A program made the translations under genes and the position numbers. A DNA stretch of 39,017 nt from Zunongwangia atlantica 22II14-10F7. GTDB taxonomy: Bacteria > Bacteroidota > Bacteroidia > Flavobacteriales > Flavobacteriaceae. Each line of letters opens with the position of its first letter. Within the stretch, counting starts at the first letter, position 1. Below are positions 9,239 to 17,553 of the stretch, one piece after another. The notes below the pieces were generated by a model. That model was not told where the DNA came from, searched no databases, and saw only the letters and a program-made list of their open reading frames with translations. The stretch covers positions 1 through 39,017 of the forward strand of contig NZ_ARYN01000026.1 of NCBI RefSeq assembly GCF_002094855.1. Direction: 5' to 3'.

Positions 9239-10353
9239 TTCTCCTCAATATAAGTTCTTAATGTATTTACCATCCTTTTTTCAAACTTTTTCAAAGTAAA
9301 CTTCTCTTTAAATGCCTTTCTACCATTCTTTCCCAATTCTAATCTCAAGTCTTCATTATTCATGAGATGCGAAATTTCACTAGCTAACATATTAGCGTTT
9401 TTTTCTTTTATCAAAATTCCTGTCTTTCCATTTTCAACCACATCGGGTATACCTCCTTCATAAGTACTAATACATGGAATCCCATACTCCATTGCTTCTA
9501 ATAAAACTAATCCAAAAGTTTCATTTTCGTAAAAAGTAGGAAATATAAAAATGTCTGCTTTTTCAAAATACTCCCTTTTATCATTTCCATATTTTGCTCC
9601 GTGCGCCCTTACGAACCCTCCTAATCCGTAAACCTCTACTTTCTCATTAAAATCTTTTTCTTGAATCATAGACCATTTACCTACAAAATTACATTCAAAA
9701 ATATAACCTTCATCTTTTAAGAGCTTGCAAGATTCTAACAGTAACCATACCCCTTTTTCTGCTATCATATTGGATAAAAAAAGCATGTTGAATTTATCCT
9801 TTTTCTCAATCCATTTTCTTTCTGAAACACTAGAAGGAATACCATTAGCGCATATAGAAACATTATCAAAATCTACATATTCTTCGAATTCAGGGTAAAG
9901 ATAACTTGACAAAATAATAAGTTTAACGTCCTTAAAAAAAGATTTAAATAAAAAACTATCTAATAAATCGCTTTTCCGTCTAGATATTCCTTTATTATGA
10001 AAATGCAGGACAATTTTTTGATTAAGTATCTTTAACCACGTAACGATTAAAAAAGATTTATAAAATCCTTTCTTTCCAGATGCTGGAGTGAAATAGCATA
10101 AATCGGGCTTAGTTCTCTTTATTACTTTTGTAATATTGTATAACAATTTAGGAAATAGTAATATTTTCCTAAATGATATTTTTGCTAAATCTCCTACATC
10201 TTTAGCCATTGAAGGATTTATATAATGGCATTCAAAACTTGAATTAATCAACTCACTATCACGAATGTATTTTCCCATTATTGAAGCTCCGTGCACTGGT
10301 GGCGGCATTTGCATAACAAATAAAACTTTTGCCTTTTCTTTTATTTCGTTCAT
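9235..10353 (-). CDS. Glycosyltransferase family 4
   Basis: A 372-residue GT4 enzyme. The N-terminus VLFVMQMPPPVHGASIMGKYI carries the early glycine/histidine loop of GT-B donors, and the C-terminal domain has MLFLSNMIAEKGVWLLLESC and FIFPTFYENETFGLVLLEAM with the E-x7-E motif, followed by GIPCISTYEGGIPDVVENGKTG, all classic Glycos_transf_1 features. The frame opens at a GTG at 10356, but the next codon is ATG (10353) and is taken as the start; the upstream GT2 stop is just 5 bp away. It overlaps the pyruvyltransferase gene by 4 bp. Donor sugar unknown. Confidence 0.9.
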   Translation of the reverse strand: MNEIKEKAKVLFVMQMPPPVHGASIMGKYIRDSELINSSFECHYINPSMAKDVGDLAKISFRKILLFPKLLYNITKVIKRTKPDLCYFTPASGKKGFYKSFLIVTWLKILNQKIVLHFHNKGISRRKSDLLDSFLFKSFFKDVKLIILSSYLYPEFEEYVDFDNVSICANGIPSSVSERKWIEKKDKFNMLFLSNMIAEKGVWLLLESCKLLKDEGYIFECNFVGKWSMIQEKDFNEKVEVYGLGGFVRAHGAKYGNDKREYFEKADIFIFPTFYENETFGLVLLEAMEYGIPCISTYEGGIPDVVENGKTGILIKEKNANMLASEISHLMNNEDLRLELGKNGRKAFKEKFTLKKFEKRMVNTLRTYIEEK

Positions 10354-10358
10354 CACAA

Positions 10359-11261
10359 TTAGCCAGTTATATATCTTATTCTTGAATATATTCGAATTAA
10401 GAAACTATGGTATTTATAGCATTCTTTTTCTATTTTTCTATTCACTTGTATATCATCGTCGAAAATAAAATTTCGATTTTGACCAGAATTCATTCGGGTC
10501 TTGAATCGTGAAAACTTAAACTTCGTATTAGTTCCTCCAACTCCGAAACCATTATTCTTAACGAAAGATTCAAAAGGCATAAGCGAGTATTTATTTTGCT
10601 TAAATTGAGAATAACCAAAACGAATAGCCCAGGAAGATCCATTACCTTCAGTTACACTTTTTAACATTTTAAACATATCACTACCATTATAATTAAATGC
10701 TTTTATAGCTTCTTTGTTCGAGCTGAATTCCTTCCAATCTTTTACTTGCCAATCAACTGAATTCCATTCTTCTTTCCAAGTACCCCAACCCCAAGAAGAT
10801 GATCTACCATATAAGTAAAAATCAGAATTATAATTTTTAGGTCTTTTAATTTTTAATCCATATCCACAAATTGAAATAATTTTAGAATTCTTATGGTAAA
10901 AATCAAGAGCCTGATTCATATAGTCTAGAAAATTAGGAGTAGTAATTAAATCATCTTCTAAAACTATTGCGGAGCCAAACTCATTAACAACTTTAGTAAC
11001 TCCAGCTATAATAGAGTCTCCTAAACCTTTATTGATTGAAGACTTGTATACTTTTACGGAATTAAACCCTTCAATTGATTGAATATAATCCCTTACCTCC
11101 TGTATTTTAACTAAAGATCCTTCGTTTTGAGGACCATCAGAAAATATGATTAAATCACTCTCTTTAGCTAAAAAATTATTTTGAAGAGCTTCCACCGTTT
11201 TTCTTGTTTCAGACAAGCGGTTATAGGTGAAAAGACAAATTGGAGCTAAATCCTTATTCAT
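10359..11261 (-). CDS. Glycosyltransferase family 2-like protein
   Basis: A 300-residue GT-A type transferase. Seen: PICLFTYNRLSETRKTVEAL at the start, DLIIFSDGPQNEG, and an acidic metal/nucleotide-binding motif in SAIVLEDDLITTPNFLDYM (about residue 100). After that comes SSSWGWGTWKEEW, a tryptophan-rich acceptor-region block seen in a Bacteroidota subgroup that resembles GNT-I-like enzymes. No membrane segments. It is separated from the frameshifted acetyltransferase by a single base. Donor and acceptor cannot be assigned. Confidence 0.85.
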   Translation of the reverse strand: MNKDLAPICLFTYNRLSETRKTVEALQNNFLAKESDLIIFSDGPQNEGSLVKIQEVRDYIQSIEGFNSVKVYKSSINKGLGDSIIAGVTKVVNEFGSAIVLEDDLITTPNFLDYMNQALDFYHKNSKIISICGYGLKIKRPKNYNSDFYLYGRSSSWGWGTWKEEWNSVDWQVKDWKEFSSNKEAIKAFNYNGSDMFKMLKSVTEGNGSSWAIRFGYSQFKQNKYSLMPFESFVKNNGFGVGGTNTKFKFSRFKTRMNSGQNRNFIFDDDIQVNRKIEKECYKYHSFLIRIYSRIRYITG

Positions 11262-11262
11262 A

Positions 11263-11840
11263 TTAATAATTTTTTAAATAATACTGTGTATGTCTTTCTC
11301 CATCATTTGAAATAACTTTAGCAGGCACACCTGTTACTACTGAGGAATCAGAAATATCATGTACAACTACTGAACCTGCACCTATTATTACATTATCGCC
11401 TATAGTTTTAGGACCTATAATTTGCGAACCAGAAGAGATTACCACATTATTTCCTATAATGGGAGCACCTCCTCCTTCCCCCTCTTACTTCCAATAGTAA
11501 CACCCTGAAATATAGTCACATTACTTCCTATTTTACTATTAGCATTTATAACAATACATGAAAAATGGGAAAACGATAATCCGGGCCCAACACTAGTTCC
11601 TAAAGGCAATTGTATACCTGTTAAGTATTGATTATGCTTATAAATTAAGTATACCATAGGATACAAAATTTTAGTAAAGACATTCTTGTTCTCCTTTAAA
11701 TAAGAACCAATCCTAAACCAAAATGTTATTTTAAATGAATAGCTAAACATAATAAACTTCAACAGAGATATCCAACCCGTCTTATGAGTAATGCGAGCCA
11801 AATTAAGCTTTATACACCTCTTACATTCTATAAAATTCAA
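11263..11840 (-). pseudogene. Serine acetyltransferase-type hexapeptide acyltransferase, interrupted by a frameshift
   Basis: Two adjacent frames make one protein. The upstream part (11454-11840, 128 residues, TTG start, no ATG nearby) has the CysE-like N-terminal region and the start of the left-handed beta-helix (LPLGTSVGPGLSFSHF, then VTIFQGVTIGSKRGK), then goes off frame into EEVLPL and a stop. The downstream part continues the same helix in another frame: reading GGAPIIGNNVVISSGSQIIG and on through IIGAGSVVVHDISDSSVV to a normal C-terminus. The join lies in a purine run around 11464-11480 where one extra G would restore a continuous protein of about 190 residues. The product would O-acetylate a sugar. 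It could be a true mutation, a sequencing error or a programmed -1 slip. Confidence 0.85.
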
Positions 11841-11847
11841 AATACGA

Positions 11848-12735
11848 TCATTTAGATAAATATTTTCTTTTAATTCTCTTTAATACTTGAGCATACAACA
11901 CTTTTGCTACCTTCATAAGGTTATCCATTTTAATTGAAAAAAGTATAGGGTGAAAAGTTTTAGATGCCAAACTACTTAAAACCTCTCGGTCTAAATTAAT
12001 AACAGTTTTAAGACTACTTTTAACAAAAGGAATTCCATGATGAGAAGTATTAAAACTAACAAAATTTATATTCATCATTTTTACATGATCATATTGAGCA
12101 ACATCCCAATCACTTTTATTAGAATAAAAATAATAAACTTTTTCGGGTGATCTTATATACTTGGCAATAGAATAATAACGATTAACTTTTTCATTGTCAT
12201 TTTCTCTAAACAAAATAGGATCAACTAGCTCATTGGAATTATTTAACAAATCATTTAATTGAAATTGCCCATTAAAAGTTAACATATAATTAGCTTTTAA
12301 TAACTGACCAAATAACACGGAAGCATACCCCCCCGCGGAACTACCAACCGTTATAATTTCGTAGCCATCTGTTTCATCTTGGAGCATAGTAAAAACCTTT
12401 TCAATTGAATCCAATTTTTCATTAATACCTGTTAAGTACCACTGCTTCTTGATATCTCTTAAAAAAATATGCTTTTCGGCCTTATCAATTCGCGTTCCAT
12501 ACCACTCAAAACGGTTTTTACCAACAAGTTGATTTTCAAAAGCCTGCGGAGTGTTAGGAAAGTAAATATCATGACTACTAAAATATATAGCACACAAAGG
12601 TTTATCCCTCGCAGGTTTTTTACATACACTAACATTATTCTTCTTTGAATACTGAATAAGATAATTTGGATTATTCTTATAATATCGATTAACTTCACAT
12701 GAATCTGTCTGAAATACAGTTTTTAGATCTTCCAT
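11848..12735 (-). CDS. Alpha/beta-hydrolase-like protein of unknown function in the polysaccharide locus
   Basis: 295 residues; I do not recognise a named family with certainty. The central part reads YEIITVGSSAGGYASVLFGQ, a nucleophile-elbow pattern (G-S-S-A-G, serine at about residue 133) following a hydrophobic strand, as in alpha/beta hydrolases. A histidine-rich NTSHHGIPFVK further on could supply the catalytic histidine. Upstream, CAIYFSSHDIYFP and HIFLRDIKKQWYLTG are distinctive. No signal peptide or clear membrane helix, so it is probably cytoplasmic. It overlaps the GT2 gene upstream by 13 bp and belongs to the same operon. It could be an esterase acting on acylated precursors, an acyltransferase, or a capsule-specific enzyme; function is open. 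Confidence 0.7.
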   Translation of the reverse strand: MEDLKTVFQTDSCEVNRYYKNNPNYLIQYSKKNNVSVCKKPARDKPLCAIYFSSHDIYFPNTPQAFENQLVGKNRFEWYGTRIDKAEKHIFLRDIKKQWYLTGINEKLDSIEKVFTMLQDETDGYEIITVGSSAGGYASVLFGQLLKANYMLTFNGQFQLNDLLNNSNELVDPILFRENDNEKVNRYYSIAKYIRSPEKVYYFYSNKSDWDVAQYDHVKMMNINFVSFNTSHHGIPFVKSSLKTVINLDREVLSSLASKTFHPILFSIKMDNLMKVAKVLYAQVLKRIKRKYLSK

Positions 12736-13550
12736 AACCTCGGAAATGTTGCTCTTAAATGAATTGTAAAAAAATGTTTTGTTGCCACGAATAAACCAAA
12801 ATGTCTTAACTCATAGATAAAATAATAATATGGATGACTATTACCTAATGGAGAATATAGAGCCCGATATCTTTTAAATAAGGGAGTTTCAGCCAAACAC
12901 CATTTTGGTAAAGTTTCATGATTTTCACATGCTCCAATGATTTTCGTTGCAACAAAGGTTTTTATTCCTTTTTTAGCAGCTCTTAAGCTATAATCTAAAT
13001 CCCCTAAACTATGTCTAAAAAATGGATCAATAAGCCCTACTTTTTCATAAACAAACTTAGGGATTAACACAAAATTCCCATTCATATAATTACATTCCTG
13101 CAACTCACTTTCTGGAGTAATTAGTTCGCCACCCATCACTTTTCCTCCATAGCTGAGCTTCTCTCCATTTAGAGATTGTGTTGTTCCGCAAATAATACTC
13201 TTATGGCTTTTTATATCCGAGTCCATAATTATGGTATTAATAGCCCCATCGAAGAGAAAAGTATCATCATTCAACCATAAGTAAAAATCATACTGTTTTT
13301 TACTTAAAGCTGCCTTCCATGCTCTATACATGCCCCTATTCCAAAATAAATCACCAGATTCCTTAATGATATGTACTCTTGGAAAATCCTTGGAAACAGC
13401 CTCAGGGGTACCGTCCGTACAGCCATCATCGACCATAAAGACTTCCATGCTATAATCATCAGGAATCTTCTGTTCATATAGCCTTTGTAAGCATTCCAAA
13501 GTTTTTTCTTTTCTATTAAATACGGTAAGTAAAGCTGCTATGGTCCTCAT
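12723..13550 (-). CDS. Glycosyltransferase family 2
   Basis: A 275-residue GT2 enzyme with the GT-A core clearly visible: AALLTVFNRKEKTLECLQRL at the N-terminus, VFMVDDGCTDGTPEAV at about 39-54 and a LWLNDDTF metal-binding region at about 92-99. MNGNFVLIPKFVYEKVGLID and SLGDLDYSLRAAKKG follow, as in rhamnosyltransferase-like GT2 members. No membrane segments. Its stop codon overlaps the start of the hydrolase-like gene by 13 bp, and its ATG directly abuts the stop of the preceding acetyltransferase. Substrate unassigned. Confidence 0.9.
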   Translation of the reverse strand: MRTIAALLTVFNRKEKTLECLQRLYEQKIPDDYSMEVFMVDDGCTDGTPEAVSKDFPRVHIIKESGDLFWNRGMYRAWKAALSKKQYDFYLWLNDDTFLFDGAINTIIMDSDIKSHKSIICGTTQSLNGEKLSYGGKVMGGELITPESELQECNYMNGNFVLIPKFVYEKVGLIDPFFRHSLGDLDYSLRAAKKGIKTFVATKIIGACENHETLPKWCLAETPLFKRYRALYSPLGNSHPYYYFIYELRHFGLFVATKHFFTIHLRATFPRLWKI

Positions 13551-14165
13551 TCAAATACTTTTAATAAATTTCGCAGGATTTCCGCCCCATATTTCATTAT
13601 CGGGCACATTCTTAGACACTAAAGAACCAGCTCCGATAATTGAATTTTCACCAATGGTCACCCCTTTAAGTACAATTGATCCAGCTCCCACAAATGCATT
13701 GTCTTTAATAAAAATTGGCGCCTTCATCTTATTTAAGGAATCTTTTTTACTAGCTCGTATTTTAGCATCAAGTGAATGAAAATCTGTATCATAAACCTTA
13801 ACCCCGCCTCCGAGCTTTACATTATTGCCAATGGTAATACCAGCGTGGCAAATAAGTGCAGTTTGTGATATCCCCACGTTATTACCAATAATTAATTTAG
13901 CTCCATTATTAACAAAAAAAGTACACTTATCATAATATCCAATTGGATTTCCACTTATACCATTATTCATAGCAAATTTTTCACCAATAATTAACTTTCC
14001 TCCTTTAGCAACCATTACATATGGAACACCTGTTGATTTAATATTTTTAAATATTACATTATTACCCTTAAATACTAAAAAAACAAAACAAGTATCTAAA
14101 AATCTTCTAATATAAGACAAGGTCTTCAAAAATGATTTATAGGCGAAAAAAAATATTAAATTCAT
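13551..14165 (-). CDS. Hexapeptide-repeat O-acetyltransferase (WcaF/maltose acetyltransferase type)
   Basis: 204 residues folding as a left-handed beta-helix. Many hexapeptide turns are visible (KLIIGEKFAMNNGISG, LIIGNNVGISQTALI, ITIGNNVKLGGGVKVY), followed by the DTDFHSLDA loop that supplies the catalytic histidine in this family. The C-terminal coil has FVGAGSIVLKGVTIGENSIIG and the final NEIWGGNPAKFIK. It should transfer an acetyl group from acetyl-CoA to a sugar of the repeat. It directly abuts the GT2 gene downstream. An intact counterpart to the frameshifted acetyltransferase about 2 kb away. Confidence 0.88.
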   Translation of the reverse strand: MNLIFFFAYKSFLKTLSYIRRFLDTCFVFLVFKGNNVIFKNIKSTGVPYVMVAKGGKLIIGEKFAMNNGISGNPIGYYDKCTFFVNNGAKLIIGNNVGISQTALICHAGITIGNNVKLGGGVKVYDTDFHSLDAKIRASKKDSLNKMKAPIFIKDNAFVGAGSIVLKGVTIGENSIIGAGSLVSKNVPDNEIWGGNPAKFIKSI

Positions 14166-14170
14166 AAGCT

Positions 14171-15382
14171 TTAAACATTCTTATATATTTCTAGCAACCT
14201 CTTTGCATTAAAAACTGGATTATGTCTTAATCTAGCTTCTTTTCTAGCTTCTTTGGAAATTATATCACACAACTCTTCCTCTGAAAACAATTTACATATT
14301 TGCTCAGCAAGCATACCATATTCTTCATACCTATATAATAAACCTGTTTTATTATGTTTAATCATATCCATTGTCCCACCTACATAGGAAGCTATACAGG
14401 GTGTTCCTAATAATTGTGCTTCACCTACAGAATTTGGACTATTTTCTATAGCAGAAGAACAAACAAAGACATTTGCCTTTAAAAATTGACTTATCATTTG
14501 TTCTTCTTTTAGCACTCCTAAAAAAACAAAATTCTCCCTGACGTTATACTCTCTCAAAAGCTTATTAATATATGAGCTATAACCGTTTCTTCTATACTTA
14601 GCTACTGAAACAAAATCATTTCCAGCAACATAAACTCTTGTCTTAGGAAAATGCTTTACTACTATTGACAATGCTTTGATAACTTGATGCAAACCTTTAA
14701 TAGGATAATGGGCTTGACTTAAAAATATACTATTCACCTCACAAGATGCAAATGACCACTTATGATTATAAAATCCTTTTCTTAATGTTTCATTACAAAA
14801 AAAATAATTTGCTGATGGATTATTTAACCATACGTGATTTTTATCCCAAGAGGTACGACCTATAAAGTTCTTAATATTTTTTAATAATTCTATTTCCAAC
14901 AAACCTCTATTCTCCATATCCTTTTTTTGTTTTCTCAAAGTATCTCTCCTAACTAAATCTCTTATAGTAGGTGTTATAAATTTTATTCCACCAAAATAAT
15001 ATCTTGAATATACACTAACTAATCCTTGTATTGACAATACTGTGTTTTCAACTCCACATGATTTAATATATTCCAATGAGTGAGCATACTCGCTCCCATG
15101 AATGTGTGTAACATCAGGACTATACATTTCTTGAATCTGATAAAAATAATTAGTGTTGCCACCCTTAATTTTAGGTACCAAAAAATAAGTAATTCTTTCT
15201 TTGTTGATAACCTTTAAATCTTTTCCTTTATACATTGAAATCACTCCCATTTCTAAATCAGAAGATTCATTTAATAAAGCTAGAGCTCCAGAATACATCC
15301 AACCTCCTACCACAGGAGGTTCTATACCCATTTCATTACATACTTCAGGGAACAAAACATTAGAAACCCATAGAATTTTCAT
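14171..15382 (-). CDS. Glycosyltransferase family 4
   Basis: A 403-residue GT-B transferase. The start MKILWVSNVLFPEVCNEMG is followed by GGWMYSGALALL. An acceptor-domain histidine motif (PDVTHIHGSEYAHSLEYI) is present, and the C-terminal domain shows AHYPIKGLHQVIKALSIV, FVFLGVLKEEQMISQFLKAN and the E-x7-E motif in SSAIENSPNSVGEAQLLG, then GTPCIASYVGGTMDMIKHNK. Five bases separate it from the acetyltransferase and seven from the polymerase gene. Cytoplasmic, membrane-associated action on the lipid-linked repeat is expected; donor unknown. Confidence 0.9.
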   Translation of the reverse strand: MKILWVSNVLFPEVCNEMGIEPPVVGGWMYSGALALLNESSDLEMGVISMYKGKDLKVINKERITYFLVPKIKGGNTNYFYQIQEMYSPDVTHIHGSEYAHSLEYIKSCGVENTVLSIQGLVSVYSRYYFGGIKFITPTIRDLVRRDTLRKQKKDMENRGLLEIELLKNIKNFIGRTSWDKNHVWLNNPSANYFFCNETLRKGFYNHKWSFASCEVNSIFLSQAHYPIKGLHQVIKALSIVVKHFPKTRVYVAGNDFVSVAKYRRNGYSSYINKLLREYNVRENFVFLGVLKEEQMISQFLKANVFVCSSAIENSPNSVGEAQLLGTPCIASYVGGTMDMIKHNKTGLLYRYEEYGMLAEQICKLFSEEELCDIISKEARKEARLRHNPVFNAKRLLEIYKNV

Positions 15383-15389
15383 AACTTTA

Positions 15390-16652
15390 TTATTTATTAG
15401 TTTTTTCTTGTAAAAAATAAAAATTGTATTTTTTTTCTGTAATTCCTTTTACCCATATCTTAACTTCGTTATTAGTCATTCTTCTGAAACTTGGTGAAAA
15501 GCAAATAGCTACAGCCATCCAAATAGTTAGATTTATTAAGTCAAACATATTAATTTCTGCAATCCAAGAATTGAACCAACGATAACACACATATATACCA
15601 ATAATTTTTACAATATCGTTGTTAGATTTATTAATGGCCAAAAAACTCGCTTTCCAAAAAATGATAAAATATAAAATTACCCCAATTAAACCAGTCCAGG
15701 TAAATATATTAGCAACCCCTATTTCATTTCTATTTCTTTCATTCCTACCTTCTTCTAAACTTTCATCTACAAAATATGCTGTATCATTCCCCCTTGCAGG
15801 AGATCTTCCGTACAACCAGTACTCATTCCTATAGGCAGATATTAACACTTCTTTATATAAAAGTGTCCGCGTATCTGCTAATAAATTTTCTTCTACTAAT
15901 TCCCCATTACTCTTTCTTGTTTGTTGTTTTAACTCAGTTGCTGTATTTTCTTCTATTTTAAAAATATTAAAAACACCTGTAACAGCTAAACTAAAAAGTA
16001 TAAAGGGTGAAATCAATAACAAAAGTCTAGCGCTATTAAACACCCATTTTTTATGCAATAATTTTAAATAAGAAAAGAACACTAATAGAATTGAAAAAAT
16101 AAAACTTACAATTGTTGTTCTAGCACCTAATGTAGACATAAAAACCACAATTACCATTATCAACATATATAGCTTGTATTTTGTAGAAAATGATTTGAAG
16201 AACAACAGGAACAAAGTTACGGGAGCCAAATAATAACCGTATACATTGTTAGGAGCAATCAATGCAAAAACAAAAAAGAATGGGAAGCCATAAACAACAT
16301 AATTTCTAATTACTTTTTGTAAAATCATAATATTGGATAATACAAAAACAACTATTGGCAAAAATAAAGCAAAAGAATTATAAATAAGGTTTTTATAATC
16401 CCAATAAATTTGTGATTGTAAAATACCATATAGACAAGTTCCTAAAAGCCAAAACAAATATATTTTTACAGGTAAAGCCTTTAAATCTTCATTTTTGTAT
16501 TTTACCCCTTTAACAAATACGTAATAAATAAAAAATCCTAAAATCCATACCAAAGTTGTATTTAAAATTTTAGACGAGAAAGCATCAACTGAAATCCAAA
16601 GAAGTAATAGTATATTTGAGGAGATTAAAAATCTGGTCTTTTTTTTACCCAT
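15390..16652 (-). CDS. wzy: Wzy-like O-antigen/exopolysaccharide polymerase
   Basis: A 420-residue integral membrane protein with roughly ten to twelve hydrophobic segments spread over the whole length (for example residues 10-25, 35-50, 85-110, 120-150, 205-225, 305-330). A large soluble loop sits near 230-300 (EENTATELKQQTRKSN to YGRSPARGNDTAYF), the place where Wzy/WaaL-type proteins carry their main periplasmic loop with functional arginines. Sequence similarity is poor within this family, so the call rests on topology, on the single unassigned multi-spanning protein besides Wzx, and on context. It overlaps the GT2 gene by 8 bp. Confidence 0.8.
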   Translation of the reverse strand: MGKKKTRFLISSNILLLLWISVDAFSSKILNTTLVWILGFFIYYVFVKGVKYKNEDLKALPVKIYLFWLLGTCLYGILQSQIYWDYKNLIYNSFALFLPIVVFVLSNIMILQKVIRNYVVYGFPFFFVFALIAPNNVYGYYLAPVTLFLLFFKSFSTKYKLYMLIMVIVVFMSTLGARTTIVSFIFSILLVFFSYLKLLHKKWVFNSARLLLLISPFILFSLAVTGVFNIFKIEENTATELKQQTRKSNGELVEENLLADTRTLLYKEVLISAYRNEYWLYGRSPARGNDTAYFVDESLEEGRNERNRNEIGVANIFTWTGLIGVILYFIIFWKASFLAINKSNNDIVKIIGIYVCYRWFNSWIAEINMFDLINLTIWMAVAICFSPSFRRMTNNEVKIWVKGITEKKYNFYFLQEKTNK

Positions 16653-17553
16653 TAGGCATCAAGATTTTTTTTAGTTTATACTTAATAGGACATGTAAAAT
16701 TAGCTCCATATTTGAAACTTTTATAGAATGTTTTGAAGAATGCCTTAAGACCGTAAACCTTATATACCTCTATTAGAACTTGATAAATCCCAGCCCCATC
16801 TAAATAGCGATACAACTTTTTTTGTCTATATAGATTTCTTCTCCATATATCAATCTCCATTCTGTCTAAAAATGAGTCTAAACTTTGTTTTTTTTTATGA
16901 GACAATCCGTGGTTATTATAATAGTGATAATAAATTTTAGTTTTATCAATTTCTATTTTGTCTGTATTATTATTTGCACTTATGACAAAAAAAGCATCAT
17001 TACCTACTCTTCTACTTTCAAATTTTACCCCAATCCTATTTATAAAATCTTTATTATATAGTTTTGCCCAAGGGGTCCATATTTTAAACTTCACATCCTG
17101 TAAACTTTCTTCTTTTGTTTCATCATAATTATTAATTATGTTTTGATACGTACTCCCTTGATAATTAATTCCTTTTGGTATATCAATATTAAAAATAATA
17201 ATATGATAATCACTATTTTCATACTTTTTCACTGTAAGATAAAAGAATTCAGTAAAGTAATCATCTGCATCACAAAATAAGATCCACTTTCCTTTAGCTT
17301 TTTCTAATCCAATATTTCTAGCATTTCCAGCACCTTTACTATCTATACCTTTTAAAAAAACAACTTTTGTATTTTTTCTATTCAATCCAGGAAAATTATT
17401 AAAATCCACGATTTCTTCATCACTATCATCATCTACAATAACTACCTCAACATCTTGCTTTAAAGGAATAGAGTCTAAACACCTTTGCAGCAAAACTGGC
17501 TCATTTTTATGAGGAATTATGATTGTATATAGGATTGCTTCTTTCTCTCTCAT
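16645..17553 (-). CDS. Glycosyltransferase family 2
   Basis: A 302-residue GT-A enzyme. Seen: YTIIIPHKNEPVLLQRCLDS at about 9-28, a VEVVIVDDDSDEEIVDF nucleotide-binding strand, GAGNARNIGLEKAKGKWILF, and the DxD motif in FCDADDYFTEF. The remainder is basic (KKKQSLDSFLDRMEIDIWRR, KYKLKKILM), suggesting peripheral membrane contact. It overlaps wzy by 8 bp downstream and the DUF2264 gene by 4 bp upstream, showing tight coupling. Donor and acceptor unknown. Confidence 0.9.
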   Translation of the reverse strand: MREKEAILYTIIIPHKNEPVLLQRCLDSIPLKQDVEVVIVDDDSDEEIVDFNNFPGLNRKNTKVVFLKGIDSKGAGNARNIGLEKAKGKWILFCDADDYFTEFFYLTVKKYENSDYHIIIFNIDIPKGINYQGSTYQNIINNYDETKEESLQDVKFKIWTPWAKLYNKDFINRIGVKFESRRVGNDAFFVISANNNTDKIEIDKTKIYYHYYNNHGLSHKKKQSLDSFLDRMEIDIWRRNLYRQKKLYRYLDGAGIYQVLIEVYKVYGLKAFFKTFYKSFKYGANFTCPIKYKLKKILMPNG

